Below, piece by piece: positions 8,382-16,733 of a stretch of 25,781 nucleotides of DNA. The notes beneath the pieces are model-generated. The model saw only the letters and a program-made list of their open reading frames with translations. It searched no databases and had not been told where the DNA came from. The stretch's first letter is position 1. Each line of letters starts with the position of its first letter. The position numbers were made by a program, and so were the translations under genes. Where the stretch lies: positions 1-25,781 of the forward strand of contig DFGA01000011.1 in the NCBI GenBank assembly GCA_002371615.1, written 5' to 3'. This DNA comes from Lachnospiraceae bacterium UBA3762. Lineage in GTDB: Bacteria > Bacillota > Clostridia > Lachnospirales > Lachnospiraceae.

Positions 8382-9446
8382 ATGCATAAAGTAATGATTG
8401 TCGATGACAACATGACCAATCTGATAATGGCAAAAAAGGCGCTTGAGGATCTGTATGAGATCATACCGGTATCGTCGGGAAAGATCGCACTTGAGTTTTT
8501 ACAGGAAATGCCGGAGCCTCCCGATGTTGTTCTTCTTGACGTTGACATGCCTGATGTTAACGGCTTTTTTGTGATCTCTCAGATGAAAAACGTTGAAAAA
8601 CTTGCCCGTATTCCGGTTGTTTTTCTGACGGCCCAGGAGGATGTGACAACGGAGATCGAAGGATATTCGCTTGGTGCTGTTGATTATATCAGGAAGCCGT
8701 TTACCGCAACGCTTCTTCGCAAACGTGTGGACATCCATATCAGGTTTGTGGAAGAGCAGAAGCGAAGTGAGAGGCTTAACGAAAAGCTTCAGAAGGCTTT
8801 GTCCGAGAAGATCCATAATATTGTAGAACTTGAATATGCTGTTGTTGAGATGTTTACATCGCTTATGTCAAACAGATCTTTTGTCATAGCGGAACATTGT
8901 ACGCGGGTTGAGAAGTATATGTCTTTTTTCATCGATTATCTTATTGAATCGCGTTTGATCTCGCTTGAAGAGAGGGATGTCCAACTTCTTAAATTTGCGG
9001 CAAAGATACATGACCTCGGTAAGATATGCCTGCCTGACAGATGCCTTGCCGATATGGGTGATCTGAGTATTCAGGAAAAAGAATTCAATAATGCACATAC
9101 AGTACTCGGTGCAGATGCAATCAAGAGGGTTATGGGGGTTGTGTCCGATAACCGTTTCCTTATGTATGCATATAATATGTGCCGTTATCATCATGAGAGA
9201 TGGGACGGAAAGGGATATCCGGATAAGCTGATGACGAACAATATTCCTGTTGAAGCGCGTATACTTTCCATAGTGAACGGATATGACAATTTCAGGACTA
9301 CCAATGACGGCTCGGAGCCGCTTACACACACCGAAGCAATTAACAGGATCAGATTCTGGAGCGGGACCCATTATGACCCGGAACTTGTTGATGCTTTCGT
9401 AAATATTGAAAGGCAGATTGCTGCAATACGTTTTGATAACCAATGA
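8382..9446 (+). CDS. Response regulator with HD-GYP cyclic-di-GMP phosphodiesterase domain
   Basis: 354 residues. Residues 1-120 are a receiver with D8, D9, phosphoacceptor D53 (LLDVDMP), T83 and K105 (RKPF). A charged helix (about 122-150) leads into an HD-GYP domain with H172, HDLGK at 210-214 (H210, D211), H239 and HHERWDGKGYP at 270-280. These match the metal-binding and signature positions of c-di-GMP phosphodiesterases. The usual late aspartate (ADxxDA-like segment) is asparagine here (VNGYDN, N299), which might alter metal binding or activity. The gap to the VWA gene is 37 bases, with a GAGG site. The stop overlaps the start of the first hybrid kinase (ATGA), which points to those kinases as its phosphodonors. 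Confidence 0.92.
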   Translation: MHKVMIVDDNMTNLIMAKKALEDLYEIIPVSSGKIALEFLQEMPEPPDVVLLDVDMPDVNGFFVISQMKNVEKLARIPVVFLTAQEDVTTEIEGYSLGAVDYIRKPFTATLLRKRVDIHIRFVEEQKRSERLNEKLQKALSEKIHNIVELEYAVVEMFTSLMSNRSFVIAEHCTRVEKYMSFFIDYLIESRLISLEERDVQLLKFAAKIHDLGKICLPDRCLADMGDLSIQEKEFNNAHTVLGADAIKRVMGVVSDNRFLMYAYNMCRYHHERWDGKGYPDKLMTNNIPVEARILSIVNGYDNFRTTNDGSEPLTHTEAINRIRFWSGTHYDPELVDAFVNIERQIAAIRFDNQ

Positions 9447-11557
9447 GAGCTTTTATAAGATCGCTGTACAATAAAGAGAATAACGATGAGATGTATGTAT
9501 TTAATGTAATACATACGATCTGCATTATCGGAATGTTGCTTATCTGTTCGATCATTCCCGTGTATTTTGCGGATATAAGGGCATTCTATCTTTCCCTTGG
9601 CATTAGTGTACTGTTCATTCTCACCATGGCCGAGGGGAACCGGACGCGAAATATAAAGCGGTGTATTATTTTCATGTCGGTCATATTTAATCTCGTGTAT
9701 ATGCCGATGATGTATTATCTGTTTAACAGGAATATTAACGCTATACCTGTTTATTTTCTGTTTGGGCTCATGTATTCGGTCCTGCTGCTTGATCCCAAAA
9801 CGGCCACTATACTTGGTATTATTGAGATCATTTTTTATTGTGCATTTCTGGCATTTTCGCGAAACTTTGTCCCTGCCTCATTGGAAGAAAGTCCCCGGGA
9901 TATGTTTATATCATACACGGGAACTGTAGTTGCTGTCGTTATAGTGGGAAGTTGCGCGGGAGCTATTCTAAGGTTCCGCTTCAGGTTTTACGAAGCCGCA
10001 CATGAAAATGCCGAGCAGCTGAAAGCCGAGGCAATGGATGCATATATAGCAAAAGATATGTTCCTGATAAATATGTCGCATGAAATACGTACCCCGATGA
10101 ACGCGATCGTAGGAAATGTCGACCTTCTTCTTGATCAGGATGTGAGTGAGAGAGTCTCGGAGAGCGTATACAACATACTGAACTCCTGTAATGCACTTTT
10201 ATCGATCACGGATGAACTTATGGACTTAAGCAAGTCCGAGAATGGAGAAATTGAGCTGTTTGCTTCCACATATGATTTATCCGAACTGCTGATGGAAGTT
10301 ATAAATATGATGGCAGTCAGGCTGACGGAAAGCAATCTGGATTTTTATGTCGACATTAACAAGAATATACCGAAATTCCTGTATGGAGATGCATCGAAGA
10401 TCCGGCAGCTGTTTGTTAATATTCTTAACAATGCGGTAAAATTTACCGACAGCGGACATATTTCCCTGAGGGTTGATTACCGGATTATTGACAATGATTC
10501 CGTAGAACTGATAGTGGACGTTGAAGATACCGGAATAGGAATCAGAAGAGAGGAACTGGATTCTCTGTTTGTACGCTCCGATAAAAAACCGGGACAGAAA
10601 GACAATTATAATTCTGACGGATCGGGACTCGGACTGGCAATCTGCGCCGAGATCGTAAAAGAAATGAAGGGTGAGATATCGGTACTAAGTGAGTATATGT
10701 CCGGATCAACGTTTACAATTAAGATTCCGCAGAAGTTCACATCAATGGATACGATTGCATATATACCCGATCCCCGTTCGTACAGAATCCTTGTATTCGA
10801 AAAGGATGAAGACAATGCGGCACATGTAAAGAAAATACTTGATTCGTTTGATATAGAGACGGATATTGCCAGAGGAGCCCAGGATCTTGAAAGATTGATG
10901 AATATTAATAAATACAGTTATGTTTTCATTTCAAACGAGCGTTACAGCGAATGTGAAAGTGTATTGAACAACAGACTTGTCAGTGAGAAGATCGTAGCAT
11001 TCTGTAAAATTGACGACAATGTCCAGATAAGTAAAGCATCTACAGTACTTACAAGACCGATACACATGCTTAACATTGCCGCTCTTATCAAGAATGAAAC
11101 AAATTCGTATGTAAGAGATTACGCAAGAAAAGGCGGATTTGCATGTCCTACGGCAACTATCCTCGTTGTTGACGATAATCACACCAATCTTAATGTCGCA
11201 GCTGCTATTCTTTCAAAGTATGAAGCAAATGTTCTGACGACTCTGACGGGACGCGATTGTCTGAGGATCCTCAAAGAACAGGAAGTGGATATGGTATTTC
11301 TTGACTATATGATGCCTGAAATGAACGGGATTGATACTTTGGAAAGGATCAGGAAAATACCCGGATCAAGGATCGCTTCGATGCCGGTTATAGCTCTGAC
11401 AGCCAATGTTGTCAGCGGAGCACGGGAAATGTTTTTGGAGGCGGGATTTGATGATTTCCTTGCCAAGCCGATTTCAATCGACAAGATGGAAAGAATACTT
11501 CGCAAATATCTTCGCCGTGAACTGATAGTTCCCAGGAATACGTCAAACGTAAAATAA
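9443..11557 (+). CDS. Six-TM hybrid histidine kinase with intact ATPase and C-terminal receiver
   Basis: 704 residues. About six hydrophobic segments lie between residues 20 and 178 and form a membrane sensor without a sizeable extracytoplasmic domain. The HisKA motif MSHEIRTPMN places the phosphorylated histidine at H213. The ATPase boxes are complete: N326/N330 (NILNNAVKFT), EDTGIGI (361-367) and GSGLGL (393-398). Residues about 446-550 look like a receiver fold without acidic residues. The C-terminal receiver has D577/D578, phosphoacceptor D621 (FLDYMMP), T653 and K675. There is no Hpt domain. It overlaps the HD-GYP gene by 4 bases and sits 2 bases before a second kinase of the same plan. 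No good ribosome binding site precedes ATG 9443, so coupling is likely. Met17 (base 9491) is a less likely start. Confidence 0.93.
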   Translation: MRAFIRSLYNKENNDEMYVFNVIHTICIIGMLLICSIIPVYFADIRAFYLSLGISVLFILTMAEGNRTRNIKRCIIFMSVIFNLVYMPMMYYLFNRNINAIPVYFLFGLMYSVLLLDPKTATILGIIEIIFYCAFLAFSRNFVPASLEESPRDMFISYTGTVVAVVIVGSCAGAILRFRFRFYEAAHENAEQLKAEAMDAYIAKDMFLINMSHEIRTPMNAIVGNVDLLLDQDVSERVSESVYNILNSCNALLSITDELMDLSKSENGEIELFASTYDLSELLMEVINMMAVRLTESNLDFYVDINKNIPKFLYGDASKIRQLFVNILNNAVKFTDSGHISLRVDYRIIDNDSVELIVDVEDTGIGIRREELDSLFVRSDKKPGQKDNYNSDGSGLGLAICAEIVKEMKGEISVLSEYMSGSTFTIKIPQKFTSMDTIAYIPDPRSYRILVFEKDEDNAAHVKKILDSFDIETDIARGAQDLERLMNINKYSYVFISNERYSECESVLNNRLVSEKIVAFCKIDDNVQISKASTVLTRPIHMLNIAALIKNETNSYVRDYARKGGFACPTATILVVDDNHTNLNVAAAILSKYEANVLTTLTGRDCLRILKEQEVDMVFLDYMMPEMNGIDTLERIRKIPGSRIASMPVIALTANVVSGAREMFLEAGFDDFLAKPISIDKMERILRKYLRRELIVPRNTSNVK

Positions 11558-11559
11558 AC

Positions 11560-14349
11560 ATGAGCAAAAAAAATAACAGTATTACAAATTTCATAGGTTT
11601 TCTGAAAAACGATGAAGTTTCTCTTGATGCAAAGAGCCTTTATCTGATCGTTATATACTCGATCCTGGTAAACCTTGGATATCTGATCTCATTTATAGTT
11701 CTTCCGGTAAGTGAGGCCGCCATTTGGACATCTTCCGCAAGCATTTTGTTTTTCGTCCTTATTGCATATCTGCTTAACAGATATGATGAGATCGAAATGA
11801 TAAAGTATGCGGTTATTATAGCTATCAATTTTATTATATTTCCGCTGCTGTTTTATATGACGGGTGCTCTTATAAGCGGAACGGTACTGTTTTTCCCACT
11901 TGGTATAGTCTTTACGTTTTTCCTGCTTAACGGCAGGATAGTATATATATTCTTTGCGGCCGAACTGATCTGGTATACGATTATTCTGATACTTCCGCTT
12001 GCAAACCCTGAAAGGTTTGCAAATACTCCCGATGTTCTGCCGTACCAGAACAGTATATCCGTCGGCTTCATATCGGCTTCGATTGCGCCTATGTTCATTT
12101 TTATATACCAGACCGTGCATTATGAAAGAGCCAAGAGACAGCTTAGGGAAAGCAGCAGGATAATAGAAACAGCCCGTCTGAACAAGAGCCGTTTTCTTGC
12201 TAATGTCACGCATGAGATCAGAACACCCATGAACGCGATCATCGGCATGAATGAGCTGATACTCAGGGAAGATCTTGATCCGGAATCAAGGGAACTTGCG
12301 GAGAATATCAAACAGTCCTCCAATCAGCTTCTGAAGATAATAAACGATATTCTTGAGTTTTCCAAGCTTGACTCCAACAAAATGGAACTGTATCCGGTAA
12401 AATACGATTTCAGGGATCTTATGTCCGAGATAATCAGTGATGTTTCAGCGGAGTACGCATCGGAAAACACCGATTTTCTTGCCAAGATCGATCCCAATAT
12501 CCCCAAAACGCTTTTCGGTGACAACCTGAGAATCAAACAGGTATTTATGTACCTGCTGTTTTCGTCTGTTCATAAACTTCCACACAGCCGTATGTCCATG
12601 GAAGTTACGGGGGAAGTTGATGCCAAAACAAATACGGTAATGCTGTCTGCAACAATTGCCGAATCCGGATTCGGACTTTCGGAGGTGGAGATCGAGGCTA
12701 TGCTGTCGGCATATACCAAATATGACAGCCGGCAGAAGAGCGACTATAAGGGGATGGGGCTCGAACTTTCAATATGTAAAGAGATCCTTGAACTGATGGG
12801 CGGCAGCCTTTCGATCAAAAGTGTCGAAGGCGTCGGGATGTCGGTGCATTTCGAATTCATTAATTACATTATTGAGGATACCCCGCTCGTCAAGGTAAGT
12901 GCATTAAAAGAATACAATATACTTGTTTACACCAAAAATCCCGAGGATCAGGATGTATGGGCAGATATTCTGGGACGTTTTTCGCTTTATCCAAACTTTG
13001 TATCGGGTCCTAATGCATTCAGACAGGCTATCGAGAATAAAAGATACACACATATTTTCATAGATGATATGTTCTATCCGATGCTCAAAGATACGATCAA
13101 GTCCGCACAGATAACCGATGAGGTGTATGTACTGACGGAGGCCGGGAGCATATACAGTGATTTTGATAATTGTAAGATATTAAGAAAGCCGATGACCTGT
13201 ATATGTGTAGCCAATGCGCTTAATAATGCGTGGGATGCGTCAAACTACAAGGTTGCCCAAAAGCGCGAAGCAGTAACATATCCGGAAGGTAAGATCATCA
13301 TCGTGGATGATTCCATAGTTAATCTTAAAGTCCTTGAAGGCATGCTTCAGACTTTTAACGTGAACATTTCAAAATGCAAAAGCGGTGCCGAAGCACTTGA
13401 TGTGCTTGAGAAGGAGGAGTTCGATCTTATCATTCTGGATCAGAGAATGCCGGAAATGGACGGTATCGAACTGTTGCATTTTATCAGAAAACTTGATAAT
13501 GCCAATTCGATGGTTCCTGTTTTGTGCGCTACGGCGGATTTCGGACCGGAAGTTTCAAGAATGCTTTTGAATGAGGGATTTCAAGATTATCTTGCAAAAC
13601 CCGTAAGACGCTTCTATCTTGAGAGAATGCTCAGAAAGTACATGCCGCCCGAGCTTGCGGTCAGTATTGAAGTCGAAGATGATTCTTACGCGGGTCCTAA
13701 GGATACAAGGAGTAAAGATGAAGAGCCGACTGAGGATCCCGGGGTTATCAATTACGATACCGGCCTTGCAAATGTAGGCGGACAGACAGAGGCTTTTGCT
13801 TCGGTAGTCAATGCGTACTACAGGGAGGGGACTAATAAGATTCAAATCATATCGGAACTCCTTTCGAAAAATGATATCAAGAACTATATCATTGAGGTTC
13901 ATGCGTTAAAATCAAGCAGTGCCGCTATAGGTGCCGATGGAATGGCTGTTTTGTTCCGGGAACTCGAGTTTGCCGGAAAAGCCGGAAATATCGAATTTAT
14001 CGAAAGCCATACCGATAATGTGCTGAATGTTTTCGGGAATGTACTGGATAAGGTCAAAGGATATCTTACCGAGAACGGCATGTTTGAGGGCGTTAACGAT
14101 ATCGCCGAGCCAGAAGGTGAGGAGTTACCCCTTGATACGACGGTACTTGATAATATAATTAATGCATTATCAAATTTCAATATTAAAGAGACCGAAGATG
14201 CCATATCCGAATGTGTGAGGGTTAACTACGGACATGATATCAACAGTGTATTCAAGGAAGTTAAGAGCAGTCTGGAAATATTTGATTATCACAAAGCAAA
14301 AGATCTTCTGACAGATCTGAAAAGGAGGAATAATGAATCCGGTTTATGA
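11560..14349 (+). CDS. Six-TM hybrid histidine kinase with degenerate ATPase, receiver and Hpt domain
   Basis: 929 residues. Six hydrophobic segments (about 28-190) precede HisKA (VTHEIRTPMN, H218). The ATPase region aligns with that of the upstream kinase but has lost key residues: both N-box asparagines are Y331 and S335, the DTGIG aspartate is E368, and the last G-box glycine is E402. ATP binding is therefore doubtful. A receiver-like region (about 451-556) is followed by a full receiver (D583/D584, D627, T658, K680). An Hpt domain follows with H781 (EVHALKSSS) and then about 100 helical residues. It is probably a paralogue of the neighbouring kinase that has become a phosphotransfer scaffold. 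The start has no strong Shine-Dalgarno, and the stop lies 17 bases inside punA. Confidence 0.91.
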   Translation: MSKKNNSITNFIGFLKNDEVSLDAKSLYLIVIYSILVNLGYLISFIVLPVSEAAIWTSSASILFFVLIAYLLNRYDEIEMIKYAVIIAINFIIFPLLFYMTGALISGTVLFFPLGIVFTFFLLNGRIVYIFFAAELIWYTIILILPLANPERFANTPDVLPYQNSISVGFISASIAPMFIFIYQTVHYERAKRQLRESSRIIETARLNKSRFLANVTHEIRTPMNAIIGMNELILREDLDPESRELAENIKQSSNQLLKIINDILEFSKLDSNKMELYPVKYDFRDLMSEIISDVSAEYASENTDFLAKIDPNIPKTLFGDNLRIKQVFMYLLFSSVHKLPHSRMSMEVTGEVDAKTNTVMLSATIAESGFGLSEVEIEAMLSAYTKYDSRQKSDYKGMGLELSICKEILELMGGSLSIKSVEGVGMSVHFEFINYIIEDTPLVKVSALKEYNILVYTKNPEDQDVWADILGRFSLYPNFVSGPNAFRQAIENKRYTHIFIDDMFYPMLKDTIKSAQITDEVYVLTEAGSIYSDFDNCKILRKPMTCICVANALNNAWDASNYKVAQKREAVTYPEGKIIIVDDSIVNLKVLEGMLQTFNVNISKCKSGAEALDVLEKEEFDLIILDQRMPEMDGIELLHFIRKLDNANSMVPVLCATADFGPEVSRMLLNEGFQDYLAKPVRRFYLERMLRKYMPPELAVSIEVEDDSYAGPKDTRSKDEEPTEDPGVINYDTGLANVGGQTEAFASVVNAYYREGTNKIQIISELLSKNDIKNYIIEVHALKSSSAAIGADGMAVLFRELEFAGKAGNIEFIESHTDNVLNVFGNVLDKVKGYLTENGMFEGVNDIAEPEGEELPLDTTVLDNIINALSNFNIKETEDAISECVRVNYGHDINSVFKEVKSSLEIFDYHKAKDLLTDLKRRNNESGL

Positions 14350-15163
14350 AAAACTAAAAAATTGTTATGAAAGTGTCAGGGCAAAAACCTCATTTGAACC
14401 AAAGGTTGCGCTTGTACTCGGATCGGGACTCGGCAAATTTGCCGAAGAGATCGACGTTGTGGACCAAATATCTTATTCGGATATTGAAGGATTTCCCATG
14501 TCAACGGTTCCGGGACATGCAGGAAGATTTGTGTTCGGATATGTAGAAGGTGTGCCTGTAGTCTGCATGCAGGGAAGAGTGCATTATTACGAAGGTTATC
14601 CGATTACGGATGTTGTACTTCCTGTAAGGCTTATGGCGATGCTTGGAGCCAAATATCTCTTTCTTACCAATGCTTCCGGCGGTATAAACAGGGACTTTAA
14701 GGCAGGTGATTTTATGCTGATCACCGACCACATATCAAGCTTTGCCCCCAATCCGCTGATTGGAGCCAATATTGATGAGATAGGAACAAGATTCCCGGAT
14801 ATGTCATCGGTATATAATCCTATTCTTCAGGATATAATTCTTCAGGTGGCAGATGATTTTGACATTGAAATGCAAAAGGGGGTATATGCCCAGCTTACAG
14901 GGCCGTCATTTGAGAGCCCTGCGGAGATAAGGATGCTTGGCAAACTCGGTGTTGACGCGGTAGGTATGAGCACAGTTGTCGAAGCGATCGCCGCAAACCA
15001 TATGGGGATGAAGATTTGCGCCATTTCTTGTGTATGTAATCTTGCGGCCGGTATTTCGGAAACACCGCTGACACATGATGAGGTACAGGAGGCTGCCGCA
15101 AAAGCCGCTCCCTTGTTTAAGCAGATAGTAAGGGAAACAATAATCAGAATCGGAGCTTTATAA
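14333..15163 (+). CDS. punA: Purine nucleoside phosphorylase, trimeric type
   Basis: 276 residues. It cleaves inosine and guanosine (and deoxy forms) with phosphate to the base plus ribose-1-phosphate. The family marks are VLGSGLG (28-34, phosphate site), VPGHAG (59-64), GRVHYYEGY (81-89), NASGGI (113-118), GPSFESPAEI (190-199, with E194 at the position of the base-binding Glu), CNLAAG (235-240, N236 for purine recognition) and H248. These point to the trimeric mammalian-like class rather than hexameric DeoD. The start lies inside the end of the preceding kinase gene and has a strong AAAAGGAGG. The following lipoprotein, cytidine deaminase and amidohydrolase make it the first gene of a nucleoside-salvage run. 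The symbol is by family only; the substrate is not proven. Confidence 0.93.
   Translation: MNPVYEKLKNCYESVRAKTSFEPKVALVLGSGLGKFAEEIDVVDQISYSDIEGFPMSTVPGHAGRFVFGYVEGVPVVCMQGRVHYYEGYPITDVVLPVRLMAMLGAKYLFLTNASGGINRDFKAGDFMLITDHISSFAPNPLIGANIDEIGTRFPDMSSVYNPILQDIILQVADDFDIEMQKGVYAQLTGPSFESPAEIRMLGKLGVDAVGMSTVVEAIAANHMGMKICAISCVCNLAAGISETPLTHDEVQEAAAKAAPLFKQIVRETIIRIGAL
15152..15155 (+). promoter_or_regulatory. Ribosome binding site deciding a TTG start
   Basis: GGAG inside the end of punA stands 9 bases before TTG 15165. It supports that TTG as the start of the BMP-family lipoprotein, since the next codons encode a complete lipoprotein signal and no ATG or GTG precedes it in a usable position. 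Confidence 0.7.
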
Positions 15164-15164
15164 C

Positions 15165-16262
15165 TTGTTAAAACACAGAAAACAAAAGATCATTGCAATA
15201 ATATGTGCGTTTATCACATTGTCAGGGCTTACGGCATGTGATAAAAACAGTAAATATCCACAGGATGTTCCGGTGGATGTGGTGCTGATCACGGATTACG
15301 GAACGGTTGAAGATAACGGGTTTAACCAGTCGGCATGGGAAGGTATTAAAAAATATGCCGAAGAAAATGCAATATCTTACGAGCACTATAATCCGGAAGG
15401 GACTGATACCGAAAGCATCATGGAGCAGTTTAAGAGAGGCGTATCAAACGGAGCAAAGCTTTTTGTGTGCCCGGGTTCCATGCTTGAGGTTCCTGTTTAT
15501 CTCGCCCAGACCAAATATGATGACTGTTCGTTCATTCTGATCGACGGTGTTCCGCATGATGAAGAAGGAGCGGATTTCAGAATGGAAAAGAACGTCTCTT
15601 CAATTACGTTTGCAGAGGAGGAGGCCGGATTTCTGGCAGGGTATGCTGCAGTCCGCGACGGATACAAGGGCCTCGGGTTTATGGGAGGTATACCGGTCGA
15701 TCCGGTCATAAGATACGGATACGGTTTCGTGCAGGGAGCTGATTATGCCGCAATCGAAATGGGTGTAAATGTGCATATCAGATATACATATACCGGCACT
15801 TTTTCTGAAGATGCCTCCGTGGAGGAGATGGCAGGTGCCTGGTACGATGACGATACGGAAGTAATATTCGCATGCGGAGGTGCCATATCCAAATCAATAA
15901 TCCGGGCAGCGGAGAATCATTCCGGTAAAGTTATAGGTGTAGACAGGGACGAATCTTCAGAGTCGGAAACTGTTATAACTTCCGCAATGAAAAGCGTCAG
16001 CTCTGCCGTTTATGATGATGTAAAATCATACTTTGACGGAACATTTGCCGGAGGAGTAACGACCAATATGACTGCCAAAACAAACGGTATATGCCTGCCT
16101 ATGGAAACGTCGCGGTTTGAGAAGTTCGATGAAGCCAGCTATGATGCCATCTATTCCCATATCGTTGACGGGATGATCGTTCCGTACAATAAAACCGATA
16201 TCGGAACATGTGATGAATTAAGCCTTGTAAATACGGAAGTGACTTTTATCGATTTTAACTGA
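15165..16262 (+). CDS. BMP/PnrA-family nucleoside-binding lipoprotein
   Basis: 365 residues starting at TTG, one base after the punA stop. The N-terminus is a lipoprotein signal: basic KHRKQK, a hydrophobic run, then lipobox LTAC with C25 as the lipidated residue. The mature part begins like basic-membrane-protein/PnrA substrate-binding proteins (LITDYGTVEDNGFNQSAWEG), and contains a GFMGG segment and a late GVDRDE segment. These proteins capture purine or other nucleosides for an ABC importer. No permease or ATPase gene is in the window, so it must use one encoded elsewhere. Its position between punA and cdd supports nucleoside uptake. The TTG is chosen because it gives a complete signal peptide and has GGAG 9 bases upstream. 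Confidence 0.88.
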   Translation: MLKHRKQKIIAIICAFITLSGLTACDKNSKYPQDVPVDVVLITDYGTVEDNGFNQSAWEGIKKYAEENAISYEHYNPEGTDTESIMEQFKRGVSNGAKLFVCPGSMLEVPVYLAQTKYDDCSFILIDGVPHDEEGADFRMEKNVSSITFAEEEAGFLAGYAAVRDGYKGLGFMGGIPVDPVIRYGYGFVQGADYAAIEMGVNVHIRYTYTGTFSEDASVEEMAGAWYDDDTEVIFACGGAISKSIIRAAENHSGKVIGVDRDESSESETVITSAMKSVSSAVYDDVKSYFDGTFAGGVTTNMTAKTNGICLPMETSRFEKFDEASYDAIYSHIVDGMIVPYNKTDIGTCDELSLVNTEVTFIDFN

Positions 16263-16291
16263 TTAGTTTCAGGATCGGAGGAAGGGGTTCA

Positions 16292-16708
16292 ATGGACTAC
16301 AGACAACTGATTGAATATGCAATGGATGCCCGTAATAATTCGTATGCACCGTATTCGGGGTATAACGTCGGTGCCGCACTTCTTTGCGACGGAGGAGAGG
16401 TTATCTGCGGCTCCAACATAGAGAATGCCTCATACCCTGCAACTGTTTGTGCCGAAAGGTGTGCAATATTTTCGGCAGTTGCAAAGGGGAAGAAGAATTT
16501 TAAGGCTATAGCGATAGCAGGCGGAAATCATCTTGAAACTGATAATCTGACCGATTACGCGTATCCTTGCGGCATATGCCGTCAGGTCATGCGTGAGTTT
16601 ACGGATCCCGATGAGTTCATTGTTATTGTTGCAAGAAGCATTGATGATTATAAAGAATTCACATTGTCGGAACTGCTTCCTAACAGTTTCGGCCCGGAAA
16701 ACCTGTGA
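16292..16708 (+). CDS. cdd: Cytidine deaminase
   Basis: 138 residues, typical of the small tetrameric form. It deaminates cytidine and deoxycytidine to uridine and deoxyuridine. The substrate segment GSNIENASYP (40-49) precedes the CAE motif (C53-A54-E55, with E55 the proton shuttle). The PCGIC motif supplies zinc ligands C93 and C96. With C53 this gives the three-cysteine zinc site of small Cdd enzymes. A GGAGG stands upstream of the ATG at a normal distance. The gene lies between a nucleoside-binding lipoprotein and an amidohydrolase, consistent with a salvage operon. All catalytic residues are present. Confidence 0.96.
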   Translation: MDYRQLIEYAMDARNNSYAPYSGYNVGAALLCDGGEVICGSNIENASYPATVCAERCAIFSAVAKGKKNFKAIAIAGGNHLETDNLTDYAYPCGICRQVMREFTDPDEFIVIVARSIDDYKEFTLSELLPNSFGPENL

Positions 16709-16716
16709 AAATAATT

Positions 16717-16724
16717 AAAAGGAG
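16717..16724 (+). promoter_or_regulatory. Ribosome binding site deciding the amidohydrolase start
   Basis: AAAAGGAG lies 3 bases from ATG 16728 and 9 bases from ATG 16734. The larger spacing is the normal one, so translation probably starts at MKTRLYNARIL rather than two codons earlier. Confidence 0.65.
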
Positions 16725-16733
16725 AAAATGTTC

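Noticed and set aside
9443..14349. The two kinases as one gene split by a frameshift
   Set aside because: Each has its own start, membrane sensor, HisKA and receiver, so they are two complete proteins, not fragments.
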